Positions 1 through 6,299 of a stretch of 9,783 bases of DNA are shown piece by piece. Position 1 is the first letter of the stretch; each line of letters starts with the position of its first letter. Source of the stretch: JBGPYM01 sp041493205 (GTDB taxonomy: Bacteria > Bacteroidota > Ignavibacteria > UBA10030 > UBA6906); the NCBI GenBank assembly GCA_041493205.1, contig JBGPYM010000107.1, positions 1-9,783 on the forward strand, given 5' to 3'. The translations under genes were made by a program, and so were the position numbers. The notes under the pieces were generated by a model that had not been told where the DNA came from, searched no databases, and was given only the letters and a program-made list of their open reading frames with translations.

Positions 1-79
1 CGCGAAAGGCGTCATTCACCGCAACAAGGCGGCCAACCTCAAGTCAAAGCTTACCCGGCTGGTCAACGCGCTGAAGTAG
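1..79 (+). CDS. rpsT: 30S ribosomal protein S20, C-terminal end (partial)
   Basis: This is the last 25 codons and stop of a gene that begins left of the window; the frame runs from base 2 and ends at TAG 77-79. The readable peptide includes KGVIHRNKAANLKSKLTRL and ends VNALK, which matches the conserved basic C-terminal helix of S20 (typically KGVIHKNKAA... VNALK). S20 is a primary binder of 16S rRNA in the small subunit. A strong hairpin lies 27 nt after the stop. The next gene points the other way, so rpsT is the last gene of its transcript here. Recognition rests on a short but distinctive tail. Confidence 0.9.
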   Translation, partial: AKGVIHRNKAANLKSKLTRLVNALK

Positions 80-106
80 CCGCCTGTTCTCCCTGTAAGA
101 ACGCCG

Positions 107-130
107 AAGCCTCTTTTTTCAAAGAGGCTT
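107..130. terminator. Intrinsic terminator, probably bidirectional
   Basis: A perfect 10-bp inverted repeat, AAGCCTCTTT (107-116) and AAAGAGGCTT (121-130), encloses a 4-nt loop. Reading + the stem is followed by a T-rich stretch (TGCTGTTTCTT), which suits the end of rpsT. Reading - it follows the TPR gene's stop by 29 nt and is trailed by CGGCGTTCTT, a poorer U-tract. It is the only hairpin I see between these converging genes, so it probably ends both transcripts, more efficiently on the + strand. It was judged by eye, with no folding energy calculated. Confidence 0.7.
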
Positions 131-159
131 TGCTGTTTCTTCCCCGTACGTTTCCGCGC

Positions 160-861
160 TTACGCATCTCCTCCGCGCGCGGTCTTCAGTTCTTCCAGTT
201 CATGCAGCCGCTTCTGATACCGTTCTGCGCTGCCCGGTCTCTGGAGAGCCAGCTTCCTGTAGGCCTCGATCGCCTCATCATAGGCGCCCTGGCTCGCATA
301 AATTTCTGCCAGGGTCGCAGTGACAAACCGGCCGGCCGGCTCCGTGCTTTCGACCACCAACGGCGCTTCCGGCGGGTCGGGTCCTGGAGGCTGGATGCGC
401 CTGGGTGCTTCCTCCAGCTGCTGGATGATCCGCTCGACCGATGTGACAGGCGGCGGCTCCTGTGCGGACGCCAGGAACTCATCAAACGTCAGCGTGTCCG
501 TTCCCTTCTGCAGCCGTGCACGCTGTGCTTCCGCGAAGCGCGCGAAGCCTTCTTGCTCGCGCGCCTCCGCTTCCATGACCAGCGTGCCCACCACCGGATT
601 GTCCGGAAACACTTCAATGACCTGCCGGTATTCGAGCATGGCCTCGACATGCCGGCCGAGCGCATCGTAACATCTCCCGAGGATGAGCCGTCCGGTGGCG
701 TAGCGCGGGAACGCGCGCGTCCCGACGCTGCAGACGCGCAACGCCGCCTCAACGTCTCCTGACTCGAGCAGCGCGGCCGCCACGCGTGCGAACCACGGTG
801 TTGCCGCTCCCGCCGGGATTTCCTTCTCTGTGTCTGGCACCGCCATCACACCTTCGTCCAT
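160..861 (-). CDS. Tetratricopeptide-repeat protein, last gene of the miaB operon
   Basis: The 233-residue product has no signal peptide or membrane segment, so it is probably cytoplasmic. TPR-like helix pairs are visible at about 22-55, 56-89 (ATGRLILGRCYDALGRHVEA) and 180-213 (LAEIYASQGAYDEAIEAYRK). They are separated by a proline-rich, probably flexible stretch at about 134-172. TPR proteins are scaffolds; the partner cannot be read from sequence. The start ATG (861-859) directly abuts the TAA of the glycosyltransferase gene (862-864), implying translational coupling. A second ATG five codons in (MAVPD) sits 4 nt after GAAGG and may be the real start. From memory, FCB genomes often carry a TPR gene near lptE, so this may be the equivalent gene, but homology is not shown. 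Confidence 0.8.
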   Translation of the reverse strand: MDEGVMAVPDTEKEIPAGAATPWFARVAAALLESGDVEAALRVCSVGTRAFPRYATGRLILGRCYDALGRHVEAMLEYRQVIEVFPDNPVVGTLVMEAEAREQEGFARFAEAQRARLQKGTDTLTFDEFLASAQEPPPVTSVERIIQQLEEAPRRIQPPGPDPPEAPLVVESTEPAGRFVTATLAEIYASQGAYDEAIEAYRKLALQRPGSAERYQKRLHELEELKTARGGDA

Positions 862-2331
862 TTATTCCGGATGCACCTGGCGTGCAAGCCAGGCATGCTT
901 CAACGACATCACGGAGACAAGCGTGAAGCCGAGGAAGAACAGCAGCTGAAACGGCACCGCCGCTATTTCGAGGAAATAAATCGACGATGCAACACCAAAC
1001 AGGCAATACACCGCGAGCACGATTTCCAGAATGACGGTGGCGCTGATGGCGACCGGCGCGTACTTGTTTCCCTTCCACGAATCCTTTTTGTCTCTGATGT
1101 TGTACTTCGGGGTTCGGACAAAGTCGCTCTTTTTTCTGAACAGCCCTTCGATCACCGCCCGGCTATTGTTGACCGCGAACCCCATGCTTCCTGCCATAAA
1201 CAGCGGGAACAGGAAGAGCCGCCGCTGCCAGTCGGGATACACGTCCTTCTGTGAGAACAGATAGAACAAAAACGAACCGATAAACGCGAACACGAAGACC
1301 GACATGAACGTGAAATAGGAGTCGTATTCGCCGGAGTGCTTCAGAAACACGAGCGGCACATTCAGCACGCCCGCCAGCACGATGAACGGGAAGACGAGAT
1401 TGTTGGTGAGGTGGAATGTGGCGTGGATCTTTATCTTGAGCGGAAGCTTGGACTTCCAGACGCACGGGAGGATTTTCCGGGCGGTTTCAATCGCGCCCTT
1501 CGTCCAGCGGAATTGCTGCGATTTGAGCGCGTTGATCTCCGAGGGGAGCTCGGCGGGCGAGGTAACGTTGTTCAGGTACTTGAACTTCCACCCGCGGAGC
1601 TGCGCACGGTAACTCAGATCGAGGTCTTCGGTCAGCGTATCCGCCTGCCAGTTTCCCGCATCTTCGATGCACGATTTCCGCCAGACGCCGGCGGTGCCGT
1701 TGAAATTGATGAAGAACCCCACCTTGTTCCGCACGGCCTGCTCGATCACGAAATGACCGTCGAGCGCCATCGCCTGCGTGCGCGTCAGCAGCGAATAGTC
1801 CGAATTGATATGCTCCCACCGGGTCTGCACCATACCGATCTTCGGGTCCATCATGAAATGCGGGATGGTCTTCAGGAGGAAATCGGGACGCGGCACGAAA
1901 TCGGCGTCGAAGATCGCGACAAATTCGCCGCGGCACGTTCCGAGACCTTCCTTCAATGCGCCCGCTTTGAATCCCGCACGATTGGACCGGCGCACCTGCT
2001 TGATGTCATACCCCTGGACGCGGTACCTCTCCACGTACTCGCCGACAACGTCCACCGTCTGATCGGTCGAGTCGTCCAGCACCTGGATCTCCAGCTTGTC
2101 CTTCGGATAGACCATCGCGCAGGCCGCATCGATGAGCCGTCCCACGACGTACAGCTCGTTGTAGACGGGGAGCTGTACCGTGACGACGGGATAGACGCTG
2201 ATGGCATCGGCGGACACCATGCGGGTGCGGCGGAATTTCAGGTAATAGTAGATCATGATGAACCCATGCGATCCGAAGATAAACAGCACGGTCAGCGACC
2301 CGATGTACGTAAACAGTATGATTTCGTCCAT
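862..2331 (-). CDS. Membrane glycosyltransferase family 2, cellulose/mannan-synthase-like
   Basis: This 489-residue inner-membrane enzyme should transfer sugar from a nucleotide-sugar donor to a growing polysaccharide on the cytosolic face. An N-terminal membrane helix (about 6-28) precedes a GT-A domain with the family's full set: LPVYNE (54-59), DDSTD (86-90), DADF (142-145), TEDLDLS (234-240) and QQFRW (272-276). Further helices follow at about 305-330, 340-360, 370-390, 428-450 and 455-475, with the FVRTPKYN element (404-411) between them, as in bacterial relatives of cellulose synthase and plant CslA/CslC. There is no PilZ domain, so no c-di-GMP switch is evident. The substrate is unknown. 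It lies 61 nt after lptE and abuts the TPR gene (TAA then ATG). AAGGA occurs 12 nt before the ATG, longer than ideal. Confidence 0.88.
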   Translation of the reverse strand: MDEIILFTYIGSLTVLFIFGSHGFIMIYYYLKFRRTRMVSADAISVYPVVTVQLPVYNELYVVGRLIDAACAMVYPKDKLEIQVLDDSTDQTVDVVGEYVERYRVQGYDIKQVRRSNRAGFKAGALKEGLGTCRGEFVAIFDADFVPRPDFLLKTIPHFMMDPKIGMVQTRWEHINSDYSLLTRTQAMALDGHFVIEQAVRNKVGFFINFNGTAGVWRKSCIEDAGNWQADTLTEDLDLSYRAQLRGWKFKYLNNVTSPAELPSEINALKSQQFRWTKGAIETARKILPCVWKSKLPLKIKIHATFHLTNNLVFPFIVLAGVLNVPLVFLKHSGEYDSYFTFMSVFVFAFIGSFLFYLFSQKDVYPDWQRRLFLFPLFMAGSMGFAVNNSRAVIEGLFRKKSDFVRTPKYNIRDKKDSWKGNKYAPVAISATVILEIVLAVYCLFGVASSIYFLEIAAVPFQLLFFLGFTLVSVMSLKHAWLARQVHPE

Positions 2332-2392
2332 GATGGTGGAGTGTCCTTGCCTCAGGTTGTGATCATTCTTGAATCAGATTCTTGCCGCACGC

Positions 2393-2905
2393 TCACCAGC
2401 CCGACACCGTCTCGAGCAGCACATCTTCCGCTATCTTTCTGAGCGCTTCCTGCAGTCCGGCCTGCCGCTGCGACAGGCCACCGCCCGAATCGTAATCCCC
2501 CCAGTTGGAGAAGGTTTTGTCCCAGAGTTTCTTCCTCTGCTTCATATCCTGAAATGCGAACCGGGCGGTGATGGTGACACGACGCCGGGTCACCTGTTCT
2601 CCCTGCGTCACCACGGCCGGCGCATCGCTGACGGAAAGGATTGCACCTTCGAGAATCGAATCCGACGCGCCGCGGTCCGCAACTTCCAGGCTGTTATCGG
2701 CGGTAAAGAGCTGGATCAGCTCGGTAGTAAATTTTTCGCGGAGCCCCGGCTCGCCCAGCCCCGACTGATCATCGATGAGCGGGATCGCCACCGTTTTCAG
2801 GTGGGGGGGGACCGATGCTCCCGTGAACGAATAGACGCACCCCGCGAGGAGACTCGCCGCACCACAGAGTCCGGCAGCGCATGCCGTCACCCACGCCCGG
2901 GTCAT
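2393..2905 (-). CDS. lptE: LptE-family outer-membrane lipoprotein (LPS assembly)
   Basis: The 170-residue precursor has a hydrophobic N-terminus ending in the lipobox LAGC (20-23), so it should be cleaved and lipidated at Cys23. The mature start, CVYSFTGASVPPHLKTVAIP, is typical of the LptE/LPS-assembly lipoproteins of Bacteroidota and Chlorobiota. In Gram-negatives LptE plugs the LptD beta-barrel that inserts LPS into the outer membrane. The rest fits the small alpha/beta fold, with REKFTTELIQLF (56-67) as a helix, and the usual length is about 165-180 residues. Its ATG overlaps the regulator's TGA as ATGA (2902-2905), and AAGGAG lies 11 nt before the start. A run of eight C falls in codons 32-35 and is listed separately. 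The LptE call rests on family pattern and context. Confidence 0.85.
   Translation of the reverse strand: MTRAWVTACAAGLCGAASLLAGCVYSFTGASVPPHLKTVAIPLIDDQSGLGEPGLREKFTTELIQLFTADNSLEVADRGASDSILEGAILSVSDAPAVVTQGEQVTRRRVTITARFAFQDMKQRKKLWDKTFSNWGDYDSGGGLSQRQAGLQEALRKIAEDVLLETVSGW
2803..2810. repeat. Homopolymer: eight G on +, eight C in lptE coding strand
   Basis: Eight consecutive G on the + strand are read as C8 near the 5' end of lptE, spanning Val32-Pro33-Pro34-His35. It is the longest single-base run I noticed in the window. The Pro-Pro-His it encodes is part of the family's usual N-terminus, so protein constraint explains much of it. A one-base slip would truncate the lipoprotein early. Confidence 0.9.
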
Positions 2906-4056
2906 TCCAGTCCGTACTCCTTGATCTTCCGGTAGAGCGTGCGTTCGCTGATGTTGAGCGCCCGTGCCGCCATGCGGCGGTTTCCCTTCGAGCGTTCGAG
3001 CGCTTCTGCGATCATGCGGTGTTCCATTTCCTCCAGGGACAGCCCCGGACTCTCCTGGCCTTCACGGACCAGGACCGGGCCTTTTCCACCGGTCTGGGTC
3101 ACGTCCAAGGCCTGCAGCCGCTCGTCAAACTTCTTGTTCAGCTCGACGATTCCCCCTTTGATGTCCCACAGGGCGCGCAGGACCAGCTCTCGCTCCGCCT
3201 CTTCGACAGTGCGGGAGACGGGTACGGGGAGGTTCCGGTCTTCTGAACGCGGCTCAGGTGTGAGATCCCGGAGATACTTCCGGACATCGTCCGCCTCCAG
3301 CCGCCGCCCTTTCTCCAGGACGATCATGCTCTCCGCAACATTCCGGAGCTCGCGGACGTTGCCGGGCCAGTGGTACGATTTCAGCAGTTCCATTGCCGCA
3401 TCGTCGATCCCCTGGAACGCGATGCCGTTCTGCCGGGCCACTTCTTCGGCAAAATGTCTGAACAGGACCGGAATATCTTCCAGCCTGTTGCGCAGCGGCG
3501 GCACGCTGATATTCACCGAGCGGAGCCGGAAGAAGAGATCCGCCCGGAACTTCCCGTGCCGCACCTCCGATTCCAGGTTCTTGTTGGTCGCCGCAATCAC
3601 ACGGACATTCACCCGGCGCGGTACCGACGATCCGACGCGCAGAAATTCGCCGTTTTCCAGCACCCGGAGGAATTTCACCTGCGCGCTGAGGGGCAGCTCA
3701 CCGACTTCGTCGAGGAACAGCGTGCCGTTGTCGGCAAGCTCAAAATACCCTTTCCGCTGATCCGATGCCCCGGTGAACGACCCCTTCTCGTGGCCGAACA
3801 GCTCGCTTTCGATGATGCCTTCGGGGATGGCACCGCTATTGACCGTGATCATCGGCTTTGCGCTCCGCTTGCTCAGCTGGTGGATCGCCTGCGCGATCAC
3901 TTCTTTGCCGGCGCCGCTTTCGCCGGTGATCAGCACGGTGATATCCGTCGGGGCGACCTGTTCGATCGTCTCCACGATCCGGCGCATCGGCACGGATTCC
4001 CCCACAATGCCGTGCAGCGGAGGGGGCGAACCCGATATCAACGCGGGACTGTGCAT
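2902..4056 (-). CDS. Sigma-54-dependent activator (AAA+ and Fis-type HTH) with no sensory domain
   Basis: The 384-residue protein begins almost directly with the sigma-54 interaction AAA+ domain (about 14-260). It has Walker A GESGAGKE (45-52), the sigma-54 loop as GSFTGA (92-97), Walker B GTLFLDEVGE (111-120), sensor I AATN (155-158), arginine-finger region FRADLFFRLR (170-179) and WPGNVRELRN (230-239). A linker (about 262-340) leads to a Fis-like helix-turn-helix at 357-381 (GNRRMAARALNISERTLYRK). Such proteins hydrolyse ATP to remodel sigma-54 RNA polymerase. There is no receiver, GAF or PAS domain, so its activity may be set by amount or by a partner. Its ATG abuts the SPOR gene's TAA with no visible Shine-Dalgarno, and its TGA overlaps lptE. 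Its targets are unknown. Confidence 0.93.
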   Translation of the reverse strand: MHSPALISGSPPPLHGIVGESVPMRRIVETIEQVAPTDITVLITGESGAGKEVIAQAIHQLSKRSAKPMITVNSGAIPEGIIESELFGHEKGSFTGASDQRKGYFELADNGTLFLDEVGELPLSAQVKFLRVLENGEFLRVGSSVPRRVNVRVIAATNKNLESEVRHGKFRADLFFRLRSVNISVPPLRNRLEDIPVLFRHFAEEVARQNGIAFQGIDDAAMELLKSYHWPGNVRELRNVAESMIVLEKGRRLEADDVRKYLRDLTPEPRSEDRNLPVPVSRTVEEAERELVLRALWDIKGGIVELNKKFDERLQALDVTQTGGKGPVLVREGQESPGLSLEEMEHRMIAEALERSKGNRRMAARALNISERTLYRKIKEYGLE

Positions 4057-4755
4057 TTATTTCGCGGTAACGATGGCGTCAACATTGTGTTTTTTCTTAA
4101 TCTCCGCTCCCTGTTCGCGCGCCTCGTCTGCGCTCCCGTAGCTCCCGACGATCACCAGGAACAGGGACCGGCCTTCCTTCACGCGGTTGATCACCTCAAC
4201 CGGGTAGCCGAGATCTTCAAAGAACGATTTCTGTCTTTGCGCGTTTGTCGCCGTTGTATATGCACCCACCTGCAGGGTGAATGTTTCAGCGGGACCCCCC
4301 GGCGTCCGTACGGATGCGGCAGCCGTATCGGTTTTTTCGTCCGTCAGCCGCTGCGTTTCCTTGTCCGTCGCCGCGTTCACGAATGGCGAGCCGGGATAAT
4401 TTTTCCGGAGCTGGGCCATCTTGATCTCCGCGGTGCGGTAGAGGCCCAGACTGTAATAGAACTGATAGACTTTGTACAGGGCATCGTCCGCCCACTCGCT
4501 CGAGGGGAAATTATCGACGATGCTCTGGTAGATGCGGACCGCTTCAGCTCCCTCCGACGTGGTGAGCGCCTGCAGATAGAGCACCCCGGGGTTGTTGGGG
4601 TATTTCGCAAGGAGTGCGGGGACTTCCGCCTTGACAGGTTCCACCTGCCCGTTGCGTATCATGGCAACATACTTTGCGACATCCGCTTCCGCGTTCTGGG
4701 CCCGGAGGGCGGACGGGATGCAGAACAACAGCGCCACCGCTACAACGTATTTCAT
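4057..4755 (-). CDS. Exported TPR-like and SPOR-domain protein
   Basis: The 232-residue precursor has a signal peptide (1-19, cleavage near ALRA|Q, no lipobox), so it is periplasmic or envelope-associated. Residues about 25-125 form helical repeats like those of YbgF/BamD-type TPRs (AVRIYQSIVDNFPSSEWADD, then LYRTAEIKMAQLRKNYPGSP). A Ser/Thr/Ala-rich link (about 138-156) leads to a C-terminal SPOR domain (157-232), with FTLQVGAYTTATNAQ and SLFLVIVGSYGSADEA as its two repeats. SPOR domains bind septal peptidoglycan lacking stem peptides, which suggests a role in division or envelope maintenance. Its ATG overlaps the miaB TGA (ATGA, 4752-4755) and AGGGAG lies 8 nt upstream, so the start is well supported. 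The exact role is unknown. Confidence 0.87.
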   Translation of the reverse strand: MKYVVAVALLFCIPSALRAQNAEADVAKYVAMIRNGQVEPVKAEVPALLAKYPNNPGVLYLQALTTSEGAEAVRIYQSIVDNFPSSEWADDALYKVYQFYYSLGLYRTAEIKMAQLRKNYPGSPFVNAATDKETQRLTDEKTDTAAASVRTPGGPAETFTLQVGAYTTATNAQRQKSFFEDLGYPVEVINRVKEGRSLFLVIVGSYGSADEAREQGAEIKKKHNVDAIVTAK

Positions 4756-6113
4756 GCCGCATTCTCCCTGATGGATTCGTCTCTGGTACGCACGGGTTCC
4801 CCCGCACGCACGCCAAAGAGCGTTGCGGAGTTTGCACGTTCGATCCGGACGTCCAGCTCATCGCCCGGCCGCTCGTCCGCATGCGGAAACACCACCGTCT
4901 TATTGGTGCCGGTCCGGCCCGTGAAATCGCGGTCGGATTTCCTGCTCGGCCCTTCGACGAGGATCCGTTCCGTCGTCCCGATCATCCCGCTGTTCAGCTC
5001 CTGGGAGATTGCATGCTGGAGACTGGTGATTTCCCACACGCGGGCCCCCTTCTCTTCTTCGGACACGTCGTCGGTCAGCAACCAGGCTTTGGTGTTCTCG
5101 CGCGGCGAGTACTTGAATGTATAGGCGCCGTCGTAGCGCACGGCCCGCACGAGCTCGACGGTCAACTGGTGCTCTTCCGGAGTCTCCGTCGGAAATCCTG
5201 AAATGATATCGGTGCTGAGACTCACTCCCGGGATGGCCTTCCGGATGCGCTCGACCAGGGCCAGGTAGTGATCGACGGTATAGGTCCGGTTCATGAGCCG
5301 GAGGACCCGGTCAGAGCCGGATTGGACCGGCAGATGGACGTACTTGCAGGCGTTTGGTTCCGAAGCGATCGCACCGATGAGCTGGTCGGACATGTCCTCG
5401 GGGTGCGAGGTTGTGAACCGTACGCGCATCGAGCGGTCCACCGCGGCAACCGCGCGCACGAGCCCCGCGAAATCGTTCGTGCCGTCGTGGTACGAATTGA
5501 CGTTCTGCCCGAGCAGCGTCACCTCCCTGAACCCCCGCGCAGCGAGGTCACGCACCTCGTTCACAACGCTCTCCAGGGGTCTGCTCCGTTCCCGGCCGCG
5601 CGTAAACGGCACAACGCAAAACGAGCAGAACTTGTCGCAGCCCCTCATGACGGACAGCCACGCGGCAACACCCCCGGTCCTGAGCGGCACGATGTCATCA
5701 TAATTCTCGACGCGCGAGAGCCGTACCGCAATGCCTGGATCGCCTTCCGAAGCCCGTCCGATCAGTTCCGGCAGCCGTCGGTATTCATCCGGCCCGACCA
5801 CGAGGTCCACAAGGTTCTCTTCCAGTAACCCGGTCCTGAGGCGTTCCGCCATGCACCCGAGGATGCCAACGACGAGCCCCGGATTCCGACGCCGGTACGT
5901 GCTGAAGAGGCCAAGACGGCCGTAGATCCGTTGTTCTGCGTTGTCACGCACCGCACAGGTGTTGACAAGTACAACGTCTGCCTCCCCCATGTCGCCGGTG
6001 AAGGCGTACCCGTGACTTTCCAGAATCCCGCCGACAACTTCGGAATCGGCGACATTCATCTGGCAGCCGTACGACTCAATATATACCCTTTTGGGGGGTG
6101 CTGAAGGTGACAT
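4752..6113 (-). CDS. miaB: tRNA-2-methylthio-N6-isopentenyladenosine synthase MiaB
   Basis: This radical-SAM methylthiotransferase adds the 2-methylthio group to i6A37 of tRNAs reading UNN codons. The 453-residue length is normal. The N-terminal UPF0004 domain has IESYGCQMN, with cluster cysteines Cys17, Cys53 (NTCAVRDNAE) and Cys87 (GILGCMAE). The radical-SAM motif MRGCDKFCSFCVVP carries Cys159, Cys163 and Cys166. Family signatures LLGQNVNSY (200-208), FTTSHPED (233-240), HLPVQSGSDRVL (260-271) and the TRAM domain (about 380-442) follow. The usual YSERPGT-like element appears as YSPRENTKAW. It is first in a six-gene - strand operon. No Shine-Dalgarno precedes the ATG (6113), but ortholog alignment at KRVYIESYGCQMN leaves only a short N-terminal tail, so the start fits. 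All catalytic cysteines are present. Confidence 0.97.
   Translation of the reverse strand: MSPSAPPKRVYIESYGCQMNVADSEVVGGILESHGYAFTGDMGEADVVLVNTCAVRDNAEQRIYGRLGLFSTYRRRNPGLVVGILGCMAERLRTGLLEENLVDLVVGPDEYRRLPELIGRASEGDPGIAVRLSRVENYDDIVPLRTGGVAAWLSVMRGCDKFCSFCVVPFTRGRERSRPLESVVNEVRDLAARGFREVTLLGQNVNSYHDGTNDFAGLVRAVAAVDRSMRVRFTTSHPEDMSDQLIGAIASEPNACKYVHLPVQSGSDRVLRLMNRTYTVDHYLALVERIRKAIPGVSLSTDIISGFPTETPEEHQLTVELVRAVRYDGAYTFKYSPRENTKAWLLTDDVSEEEKGARVWEITSLQHAISQELNSGMIGTTERILVEGPSRKSDRDFTGRTGTNKTVVFPHADERPGDELDVRIERANSATLFGVRAGEPVRTRDESIRENAA
4764..4769 (-). promoter_or_regulatory. Ribosome-binding site of the SPOR gene, inside miaB
   Basis: AGGGAG on the - strand lies 8 nt before the ATG at 4755, within the last codons of miaB. 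It supports this start and shows that the organism uses Shine-Dalgarno initiation for at least some internal operon genes. Confidence 0.65.
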
Positions 6114-6133
6114 AATAGGTGTGGAGCGGTGCG

Positions 6134-6165
6134 CAAAATCTACCCAGAACGTGACAGAAAATCAA
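6134..6165 (-). promoter_or_regulatory. Candidate miaB operon promoter
   Basis: On the - strand, TTG (6165-6163) is followed after 20 nt by TAGATTTTG (6142-6134). This resembles the Bacteroidota pattern TTG, 17-23 nt, TAnnTTTG, but with one extra base inside the -7 element, so the match is imperfect. Transcription would start near 6127, giving a leader of only about 14 nt, consistent with the missing Shine-Dalgarno of miaB. No better candidate is visible upstream of miaB. Confidence 0.4.
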
Positions 6166-6170
6166 TTTTC
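6157..6170. repeat. AT-rich palindrome GAAAAT-CA-ATTTTC upstream of miaB
   Basis: A perfect 6-bp inverted repeat with a 2-nt centre lies across the upstream (-33) element of the candidate miaB promoter. It could be an operator half-site pair or a chance feature of this AT-rich stretch. ATTTTC occurs once more at 6178-6183 as a direct repeat. Confidence 0.5.
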
Positions 6171-6232
6171 GCCGGGAGATTTTCCGTTAATTCTTTTTAA
6201 TTTTGCGGTTTCTCACTCCAAAACCTGTCTAA

Positions 6233-6252
6233 ATGGCAAATCGTCCTGCCAT
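6233..6252. promoter_or_regulatory. Inverted repeat ATGGCA-N8-TGCCAT upstream of the pta promoter
   Basis: A perfect 6-bp dyad (arms 6233-6238 and 6247-6252, 8-nt spacer) ends 17 nt before the -33 TTG of the pta promoter, where an activator or repressor dimer could sit. The GG/GC pair inside it is spaced 11 rather than 10 nt on either strand, so it is not a sigma-54 promoter. The binding protein is unknown. Confidence 0.4.
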
Positions 6253-6269
6253 GTGCCGAATGACGGTCT

Positions 6270-6299
6270 TTGAAACGGACGCCCTATTTCTTATCTTTG
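6270..6299 (+). promoter_or_regulatory. Bacteroidota-type promoter of pta
   Basis: TTG (6270-6272), 19 nt, then TATCTTTG (6292-6299) exactly match the primary-sigma consensus known from Bacteroides and Flavobacterium (TTG, 17-23 nt, TAnnTTTG). Transcription would begin near 6305, leaving a leader of about 35 nt before the pta ATG. No sigma70-type TTGACA/TATAAT pair is seen. This is strong support for the taxonomic reading of the window. Confidence 0.7.

Noticed and set aside
859..2331. The glycosyltransferase and TPR genes both begin ATGGACGAA
   Set aside because: Nine shared bases encode only Met-Asp-Glu, and the proteins diverge at once; a chance match is more likely than duplication.
2332..2392. 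Separate promoter or terminator between lptE and the glycosyltransferase
   Set aside because: The 61 nt hold only a 5-bp palindrome (GAATC-T-GATTC) and TGATCA; no T-tract hairpin and no TAnnTTTG are seen, so read-through is the simpler view.
1336..2442. 368-codon open frame on the + strand opposite the glycosyltransferase
   Set aside because: It mirrors the codons of a gene with all GT2 motifs and shows no recognisable domain of its own.
3370..5124. 584-codon open frame on the + strand opposite the activator, SPOR and miaB genes
   Set aside because: It is antisense to three recognisable genes, has a low-complexity Arg/His/Pro-rich composition and no family motif. Such long shadow frames arise from GC-rich codon bias on the other strand.
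6198..6205. Second TAnnTTTG match (TAATTTTG) upstream of pta
   Set aside because: No TTG lies 17-23 nt upstream, and such a match is easily found by chance in an AT-rich stretch.
6234..6250. Possible sigma-54 promoter (TGGCA ... TGC) upstream of pta
   Set aside because: The GG and GC are separated by 11 nt on either strand, whereas sigma-54 promoters need 10. The match comes from the symmetry of the dyad.
6091..6273. 60-codon open frame on + across the miaB start and the divergent region
   Set aside because: It begins inside miaB antisense, has no ribosome-binding site, no hydrophobic or repeat pattern and no family likeness.
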